From Bacteroidia bacterium (GTDB lineage Bacteria > Bacteroidota > Bacteroidia > J057): a stretch of 50,435 nucleotides of DNA. Under the pieces are notes generated by a model. That model saw only the letters and a list, made by a program, of their open reading frames with translations. It ran no database searches and was not told where the DNA came from. Position numbers and translations under genes: made by a program. The stretch covers positions 1 to 50,435 of the forward strand of contig JAUIGE010000043.1 of NCBI GenBank assembly GCA_030430205.1, read 5' to 3'. This document shows positions 20,901 to 25,443 of the stretch, piece after piece. The stretch's first letter is position 1. Every line of letters starts with the position of its first letter.

Positions 20901-21298
20901 TTTGCTAAAACAAGCTGTTTCGATAATTCACATTCATTTACATCCAACTCTTCCAGGGCAGGCAGTGCTGCCGAAAAAGACAAGTCAAATAGATTTTTTG
21001 CCTCACTCACATTCAAAAAACGAAGTTTCGGCATAGCTGGCAACCGCAGGCTGGCAAATCGATTCTCGCTCAGATTGAGCGAGATCAACTCACCCCAGTC
21101 AAATTCCAGAAAGGCTTTGGCTTGCTCATGCGTAAAGGCGAGGTCCAGGCCGCAGAGATTGAGAGCCGTCAGCTTGCCTGCTTCATTCACACAATAGCTA
21201 TTGCGATATGTATAGCGTATCAGCTCGGCAGCATCTACATCTGTCCGCAGTTGAGGCTGTATGCCTAATGTCTGAAATAGGTCCTGGATCTGCATCAT
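17996..21298 (-). CDS. LRR-Roc-COR GTPase with EAD11-like region and C-terminal TIR domain
   Basis: Start chosen at the ATG of MMQIQDLFQ; a TTG 45 bp upstream is possible but overlaps the predicted promoter. The product is 1,100 residues and cytoplasmic. Order: about nine leucine-rich repeats (about 35-235); Roc GTPase (about 275-450) with P-loop GNGNVGKS (284-291) and switch DFGGQ (332-336), and a G4 site reading QTKC rather than NKxD; COR-like region (about 460-745); an alpha-helical effector-associated segment (about 801-875, RKHIKSLIAKNEFHQAL to RNQIRHALTQL) matching my memory of EAD11; and a TIR domain (about 906-1045) with KVYFSYAW and the candidate catalytic Glu986 in CMWELCE. Family knowledge: bacterial TIR domains often hydrolyse NAD+ on activation, and EADs recruit partners by homotypic contact. 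Role inferred: conflict or immune-type switch. Confidence 0.9.
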   Translation of the reverse strand: MMQIQDLFQTLGIQPQLRTDVDAAELIRYTYRNSYCVNEAGKLTALNLCGLDLAFTHEQAKAFLEFDWGELISLNLSENRFASLRLPAMPKLRFLNVSEAKNLFDLSFSAALPALEELDVNECELSKQLVLANGFAALKYLDVSRNKELRELVLQGSFPSLSYLDASNNNLKTLQFSEPLAALQHLYLGENVIENWDWIKPFPQLETLHTNQNRLRKLPATDVEALENIFPRLLNLNVDKNDFPDTIKTFSEGKRCDLQKLGDYLLDFAKGSTLDNECKVLLIGNGNVGKSCLVNRIVHDNFNPDWDSTHAIVIMEPFEDERVNPWKLNFWDFGGQDIYHATHRLFMQSNAVYLLLWDKETEGKSFTERTEAGKLRKYRNFKLPYWLAYAKSLGKGSPILIVQTKCYIPEDEEVLPEIHRAYPKIKFHHVDSGKKDWDENGVDDLLRNIKRAVGRVKPKAEIPSNWVAVREAIRSLQQKDQKLPEKEREHQKMTKEAFIELARPFEVKDPIMVLQWLSETGVLFYDFNQERLFKGQIILDQEWAIKAIYTLFDREDFYYGSFQNQQGRFSGKDLVKVWKAHSQEAWELFVSFMLSCELCFEVEKEEKDRWTRKFEEREFIAPQMLNEEVPNSVEDFWEGRSSLYFRYSQDFLHYGVMQRFIIRTQQLAEVRDIWRYGIVLRKDNERALVNFEQIEEGEAVRMELRIRVTPAGKFLLDAIRNLIEELQNSPGTESASVDGENFVSLQDLLAHDSQEKRIKCENGKYADFEAFRPFLQKDSNAKIDSPDPHKITSPMSKTQQVSARKHIKSLIAKNEFHQALSLITEVDSSMENDVIHQSSRLYGLENEEAKGLINSENAKLTRNQIRHALTQLADKVPEGAVIDIEMAPQQVTKVPASITESIKSDRPKVYFSYAWGDNKEEGESRQEIVDRMYEALEKDGFELGRDKMSVEYAGLISEFMQELAEGDLVVVFVSEKYLKSPYCMWELCEIYRTSMQDKKRFSTRILPIRVESLTLDGPRSLRPYMTFWRDFFEEWSETIRDFPQQVGPPQYDRFNKAKVIKDQFATVVDHFNDMNSSTNTLLSENDFERVKSMILKRLGR

Positions 21299-21340
21299 AT
21301 AATTGGGTGAAGTCAATATTTCCGTTATCGAGGCTTTACA

Positions 21341-21373
21341 CAAATGTAAAGAAGCAGCAGGACTTTCGCTAAA
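21341..21373 (-). promoter_or_regulatory. Predicted promoter of the Roco-TIR gene
   Basis: The minus-strand -7 box TACATTTG (21341-21348) matches TAnnTTTG exactly. The -33 position has TTTA (21370-21373) at 21-nt spacing, one base from consensus. Transcription would start about 35-40 nt before the chosen ATG at 21298. Confidence 0.5.
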
Positions 21374-21630
21374 GTATGCTACTCATTCTGCTGCTTCGAG
21401 CGAAAAAATCGCTTATTCGGCTACCGAGGGGTAGCACAGGAGCAACATCTGGTCAATGGAAGCTATCCGGCATTCCTGTGAGCTGGGGGACAACACGAGG
21501 CGGAAGCCGATATTGTTGTTACGGTTCTCCGGCACGTTGTTGTTCCGATAGGCGGAGCGGCAGTTCTGCGGATTGTTGATCCAGCTGCCGCCGCGTTGCA
21601 CGCGGTTGTTGCCCTGCGATGTTGTTCCAC
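21351..21630 (-). ncRNA. Predicted DGR template RNA (TR RNA)
   Basis: The start is inferred about 4-6 nt after the -7 box at 21634-21641. The RNA would hold a leader of about 16 nt, the 131-nt template repeat (21613-21483), a segment complementary to the region downstream of the variable repeat (21483-21451), and a run of hairpins: GCTACC/GGTAGC (21420-21435), AGCGA/TCGCT (21399-21413) and a 10-bp stem GAAGCAGCAG/CTGCTGCTTC (21351-21397) that may end the transcript. An open frame across it has no plausible gene start and crosses the upstream terminator, so I regard it as non-coding. Boundaries are inference. Confidence 0.6.
21483..21613 (-). repeat. Template repeat (TR) of a diversity-generating retroelement
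   Basis: This 131-bp sequence aligns to 21777-21907 without gaps. On the minus strand, 20 of its roughly 33 adenines differ in the other copy, but only one of about 98 non-adenine bases does (a C to G). No position has A only in the other copy. Translation in the shared frame shows many Asn codons ([16 protein letters not shown]), as known DGR templates do. The last 27 nt before the end of homology contain one adenine, at the very 3' end (final CAG), and are identical in both copies, as expected for the priming side. Confidence 0.93.
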
Positions 21631-21633
21631 ATG

Positions 21634-21664
21634 CAAAAATAAAAAAATTGGGGCTACGCCCCAA
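21634..21664 (-). terminator. Rho-independent terminator of the CHAT-FGE operon
   Basis: Minus strand: stem TTGGGGC, loop GTA, stem GCCCCAA, then TTTTTTT-A-TTTTT. It lies about 110 bp after the FGE-like gene stop and separates that transcript from the template repeat. Confidence 0.85.
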
Positions 21665-21665
21665 A
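21634..21665 (-). promoter_or_regulatory. Near-perfect Bacteroidota promoter for the template RNA
   Basis: Minus strand: -33 TTTG (21665-21662), exactly 20 nt, then TATTTTTG (21641-21634), an exact TAnnTTTG match. It sits about 20 bp upstream of the template repeat. The 20-nt spacer is largely the stem-loop of the terminator of the upstream gene. Confidence 0.7.
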
Positions 21666-21772
21666 CCCCAGGAAACTCCGGCGATTACTCCTGCTCGTCG
21701 GTCGTCGTCCCTCCTCCCACTCACAGGAGCTACCGCCTGCGTAGCTCACAGGAATAGCCGGAAAAGCATCCA

Positions 21773-22495
21773 TTACCTGGGGGACAACACGAGGCGGAAG
21801 CCGAAATCGTCGTCACGGTACTCCGGCACGCGGTAGTTCCGACAGGCGGAGCCGCAGCCCTGCGGAGCGCGGAGCCAGCAGCCGCCGCGTAGCACGCGGT
21901 AGCTGCCCGTATCAGGGCCAGGCGGATTTTCGACTGTGCCGAGGTCTGCGCATTGCTGGTAGTAATCACCAGACCATCGGTCCTCGCACCACTCCCAGAC
22001 ATTGCCGCTCATATCGTAGATGCCGAGTTCGTTGGGTCGTTTGAGGCCTACTGGCTTGGTTTCGCCATGGCTGTTTTGGCCGAACCAGGCAACTTCCTTC
22101 AGCTTATCGCTGCCCGCGTAGGTGAAGCCTTGGCTGAGTTTGCCTCCGCGTGCGGCGTATTCCCACTCTGCCTCGGTGGGTAACCGATAGGTATGGCCTG
22201 TCTTTTTGTTGAGGATTTTGATGAATTCCTGAACTTCATGCCAGTTTACCTGTTCTACCGGGCGGCGCGGACCACGGAAGAAGGAGGGATTGGGTTTGTC
22301 GGCAGGCATGACTGCCTCCCAGAGGGCCTGGGTGACGGGGTATTTGCAGATGTGAAAGTCGGTGAGTTTGACAGAATGGGGTGAGTGACTGAGTTCGTCA
22401 TCTTTGCCCATCATGAAGGTGCCTCCTTCGACACAGATGGTATCGAGGGCCTGGGGGAAGGCAGTGAGGTCGAGCTGGGTCGTGGGGTGTTGCAT
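21773..22495 (-). CDS. FGE/SUMF1-like (C-type-lectin fold) protein, DGR target with variable repeat
   Basis: Start chosen at MQHPTTQLDL, 4 nt after the CHAT gene stop. It is 240 residues, about one full FGE-sulfatase domain, with no signal peptide. Family landmarks: VEGGTFMMGKDDE (about 22-34), FHICKYPVTQALWEAV, RPVEQVNWHEVQEF, YRLPTEAEWEYAARGG, GLKRPNELGIYDMSGNVWEW and the end RVLRGGCW...GFRLVLSPR. Family knowledge: genuine members generate formylglycine or bind metals, and many bacterial ones use the fold for ligand binding, a common DGR target. The last 44 codons are the variable repeat: 17 codons differ from the template, 16 of them through adenine substitutions, and two become Cys (GGCW, SACR). 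The fixed FGE active-site cysteine pair is not evident, so binding rather than catalysis is likelier. Probably co-transcribed with the CHAT gene. Confidence 0.93.
   Translation of the reverse strand: MQHPTTQLDLTAFPQALDTICVEGGTFMMGKDDELSHSPHSVKLTDFHICKYPVTQALWEAVMPADKPNPSFFRGPRRPVEQVNWHEVQEFIKILNKKTGHTYRLPTEAEWEYAARGGKLSQGFTYAGSDKLKEVAWFGQNSHGETKPVGLKRPNELGIYDMSGNVWEWCEDRWSGDYYQQCADLGTVENPPGPDTGSYRVLRGGCWLRAPQGCGSACRNYRVPEYRDDDFGFRLVLSPR
21777..21907 (-). repeat. Variable repeat (VR) of the DGR target
   Basis: This is the 3'-terminal 131 bp of the FGE-like gene; the stop codon follows at 21775-21773. Relative to the template, 20 adenine positions carry other bases (G, C and T all occur) and one C is G. 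It ends in an identical 28-nt GC-rich block. Confidence 0.93.
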
Positions 22496-22499
22496 GATG

Positions 22500-25220
22500 T
22501 TAAGAGAGTTTGAGTTTGGGTTTGAGTACGAAGTACAAGGCAATCAAAATCAGGACTAGCACAGCTAGTCCTGCAATCAGCCAGGCGAAAGCGCCTGAGA
22601 ACATCGCCTGGGCATCGCCCACCACCATCAAACTCGCCCATTGGCGAGGGTGATAGTCGAGCGCTGTGCGCGCGCTGCTTGCAGCGAGGAAGTCCCGCTT
22701 GCTATCGGCAAGCGCCAGGTCTTTGGCTTCGCCGGCTTTCAGCTTGCTGAAGAAATCCTGCAACAGTTGGGCCGTGGCCTGCTCATCACTCGACCAGAGG
22801 GTCGAGAGGATGCTCTGGCAGCCTGCGTAGGCGAAGCCACGCGCGAAGGACATCAGACCTTCTCCCCGGTATTCTTTGCCGATGCCTGTCTCACAGGCGC
22901 CGAGTACGGCGAGCTCGGCGTCGAGCTGGAGGTGGTAGAGCTCGCTGAGGTAGAGCAGGGGTTCGGGCTGGTCGTCCCGGAAACTGATCCAGGAACGGCC
23001 GGAAGCGAGGCTGTCTGCCTTGGCGTGGGTGTAGAGGTTGAGGATGCGAAAGGGCTGCTCGCGCTGTTGGAGGTGCTGGAGGAAATTATTTTTGGTAGCG
23101 GCTTCCTCTTGAAGGAGTTCGGTTTGGGGCCAGAGGGATTGCAGATGAGGGCCGAGCGATTTGCCGGCGGTCAGGTGCGGCAGATGCTGGTAAAAGACCG
23201 GAGCGAGGGAAAAGATGCCTTTTCCCTCTTTGGGCTGCTGCTGTAAGGCATGCAGCAGGGTGGCCGACCAGGCATAAGCTATGCTTTTGTCATAGATCAG
23301 GTAGGGCAGTTCCTGCCATGATTTTGGTGAATCAGGCAGCTGCGCTACGAGCGCATCAAAAGGAATGCGCGCCAAAGCGCGATCTGGGACGATGACCAGG
23401 CGAGCTGAAAGCTCGCCCAGTGGTCCCAGCAAATGCTGGTAGAGTTGGTAAGCTGCCTGCGCATATTGCGCAGGGGAGACCGGATCGGTGGAGCGCAGGC
23501 TGCGCTCCAGGATGTCGATGGCAGCCGTCAGGCTGCCGGGCTCACCGAGCTGGTAGAGTTCGAGGCCGGAGGCAGAGAGTTTGAAGGCGTAGACGCCTGC
23601 ATCGCCGTAGAAATATTCGATCAAGCTGCTTTTATGCGGGAGCTTGTGTATCATTTGATCCGAAGTCACGCTGGCGTAGTTGTATTTAAATTGATAATAA
23701 TCAGGATATAGCTGTTCGAGCGAATCAATGAATTGTGCCTGTCGAAAGCGCAATTCGCGCAGGAGGTCGCGTAGGCTGTCATTGGGCGCGTGGCCCAGCG
23801 ACATTTCCAGCTCCCGGATTTCAACTTCCTGCACCCTCCACTGAAAAGCTGCGGCTTTGGGCAGAACAGACTGGCGCGACTGGTCATTTTTCAATTCTTC
23901 CAAAAGCCCGAGTGCCTTGCTGCTTTCTACATAGGCAAAAGCGCGTTCAATGTATTTCTCCTTGTCTTTCAGCTGGCTGATCGCCCAGAGCGACATCTCC
24001 ACCCGCGGATGCCGCGAGGCACCTACGCGCAGGCGCGATGATTCAAAATCGTAGCTTTTACGAAATTTATCTTCCGTGGCATACAGCAAATCCAGCGCAT
24101 CTATCACGGCATGCAGATAGTTTTGCTTGGCTTGCTGCAGGTATTTCTCCCGCCAGCATTTCGCTTTGCCTTCCAATGCCTGGATGAAGACATTTTCCCG
24201 ATATATTTGATCTGGAGAAAAGTTTTTTCGCGGATCGAGGGTGTCGATGACACCGGGCAGGCAATGATAAAGCGCTTGTTGAAAGCTTTGCAAAGCGCCA
24301 TCCCAGTTTTTTTCCTGCATCAATACATTTCCCCAACCGATATACCACTGACCGACTTCGCGGCGTGTTTGATTGCCGTAGGCTTTTTTTGCCTGTATGG
24401 CAGCCCTTTGGAAGGCGCTTTTTGCGGAATCTATTTGTCCCAATGCCGTATAGGTTTCCCCCAACAAGCGATATGCTTCTGCCGCCGCCTCCAAAAAATC
24501 TATTGCCAAAAAGTGTCTGATGGCCTCATGAGTCATCAGGATGCCCTGAGGATAAGCTTTTTGCTGCAAAAGGCAGGCGCCCAAATTTTCTTTTGCAAGG
24601 CCCAGTTCCAGGTCAGAGAGGGAAGGGAGGGTCATCACTTCTTTAGCCTGCTTACTGGCCTTTTCCACTTCCCCTTCCCAATAGTAGGCTTTCGAAAGAT
24701 CGGAAAGGGTCATGGCAAGTAGGGAGTGGTCATTCGCAGCGCGGAAGTTGTCGACTGCTTTTTGCAGGTAGCTGATAGCTTTCTCATAATCCGCAAAGCG
24801 GGTGTAGATATTGCCGAGGGACTTGGCGCAGCTGGCGATGCGAAGCGGGGGCGCCTGGACTTGTTCGTAGTTGGCTAGCGCAAGGCTATAGGCTTGCTCC
24901 GCAGGGATAAATTGCCCGTTTATTTCAAATAAATATGCCTTGTATTGCCATGAACGGCCTTTTCGGATGTCGCTTTCCTGTGATAAAAAAATGGCTGTGT
25001 CCAGCAGCAGATGGGCATCTGCGGGAAGGCTGCGGTAAAGTCTGCGACCTACTTCGTAGTAGATTGCCAGGGAATCTCCTTGCGTTTGCGCCTGCTTCAG
25101 TGCGCAGCTTAAAAAAGGCTGATAGGAGCCTTTTTCGGGGTTTTGCGCGCGTTCCTGCGCCTGGAGGAGGCAGCTGTCAGGGATGTTTTGGGCGAGAAGG
25201 GGGCTGCCGAGGAGGAGCAT
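22500..25220 (-). CDS. TPR-CHAT protease-like protein with signal peptide and C-terminal membrane helix
   Basis: Start chosen at the ATG of MLLLGSPLLAQ; the longer open frame upstream runs through palindromic DNA. The product is 906 residues. A short export signal (1-11) lacks the usual basic N-region, so the true start may be a TTG just upstream or may have been altered by the nearby palindromes. A TPR region (about 30-480) includes IYTRFADYEKAISYLQKAV. The C-terminal CHAT peptidase domain (about 590-860) has candidate catalytic His732 in LYTHAKAD and Cys776 in GACETG. One transmembrane helix (about 876-899) is followed by a Lys-rich tail. Family knowledge: CHAT is a caspase-like protease of conflict and cell-death systems. 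Topology suggests a periplasmic protease anchored in the inner membrane. It is followed after 4 nt by the diversified FGE-like gene. Confidence 0.9.
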   Translation of the reverse strand: MLLLGSPLLAQNIPDSCLLQAQERAQNPEKGSYQPFLSCALKQAQTQGDSLAIYYEVGRRLYRSLPADAHLLLDTAIFLSQESDIRKGRSWQYKAYLFEINGQFIPAEQAYSLALANYEQVQAPPLRIASCAKSLGNIYTRFADYEKAISYLQKAVDNFRAANDHSLLAMTLSDLSKAYYWEGEVEKASKQAKEVMTLPSLSDLELGLAKENLGACLLQQKAYPQGILMTHEAIRHFLAIDFLEAAAEAYRLLGETYTALGQIDSAKSAFQRAAIQAKKAYGNQTRREVGQWYIGWGNVLMQEKNWDGALQSFQQALYHCLPGVIDTLDPRKNFSPDQIYRENVFIQALEGKAKCWREKYLQQAKQNYLHAVIDALDLLYATEDKFRKSYDFESSRLRVGASRHPRVEMSLWAISQLKDKEKYIERAFAYVESSKALGLLEELKNDQSRQSVLPKAAAFQWRVQEVEIRELEMSLGHAPNDSLRDLLRELRFRQAQFIDSLEQLYPDYYQFKYNYASVTSDQMIHKLPHKSSLIEYFYGDAGVYAFKLSASGLELYQLGEPGSLTAAIDILERSLRSTDPVSPAQYAQAAYQLYQHLLGPLGELSARLVIVPDRALARIPFDALVAQLPDSPKSWQELPYLIYDKSIAYAWSATLLHALQQQPKEGKGIFSLAPVFYQHLPHLTAGKSLGPHLQSLWPQTELLQEEAATKNNFLQHLQQREQPFRILNLYTHAKADSLASGRSWISFRDDQPEPLLYLSELYHLQLDAELAVLGACETGIGKEYRGEGLMSFARGFAYAGCQSILSTLWSSDEQATAQLLQDFFSKLKAGEAKDLALADSKRDFLAASSARTALDYHPRQWASLMVVGDAQAMFSGAFAWLIAGLAVLVLILIALYFVLKPKLKLS

Positions 25221-25225
25221 GAAAA

Positions 25226-25401
25226 CCAAACAGGTTTCCAAAACCTGTTTGGTTTGCCCTCGTCCCCGGACGTCATGCCGGAAAGGGTTGAGGCTTTGGG
25301 AAACCCTTATCCGGCATCTCCTGGACCAAAGGCCGATTGCCCTTGTCGCTGGAGATACCGGATAATTTGTTTGCAAAGCCAAACAAATTTCCGGTATGAC
25401 G
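25226..25401. repeat. Nested palindromic elements upstream of the CHAT gene
   Basis: There are three strong hairpins: CCAAACAGGTTT/AAACCTGTTTGG (25226-25252), ATGCCGGA-AAGGGTT/AACCCTT-TCCGGCAT (25275-25316) and ATACCGGA-ATTTGTTTG/CAAACAAAT-TCCGGTAT (25355-25396). Outer arms CGTCATGCCGG (25271) and CCGGTATGACG (25391) also pair, as do CCGGCATCTCC (25311) and GGAGATACCGG (25351). This is the look of a MITE-like or REP-type repeat. Confidence 0.8.
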
Positions 25402-25443
25402 CCAATGGGCGTGAGCCAACGACAAAAGGAATTTTTGTCAACA

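Larger units (their letters stand above)
21451..21777. repeat. Imperfect inverted repeat of about 34 nt flanking the template region
   Basis: The arms are 21451-21484 and 21743-21777. They share AGCTCACAGGAAT and GCCGG blocks in opposite orientation, with about 29 matched positions, two mismatches and three single-base gaps by hand alignment. One arm directly follows the template repeat and the other directly follows the variable repeat (both read on the minus strand). Confidence 0.8.

Noticed and set aside
21413-21724. A 103-codon open frame resembling the C-terminus of an FGE protein
   Set aside because: It crosses a strong terminator, has no family similarity before the repeat and is explained as the DGR template repeat.
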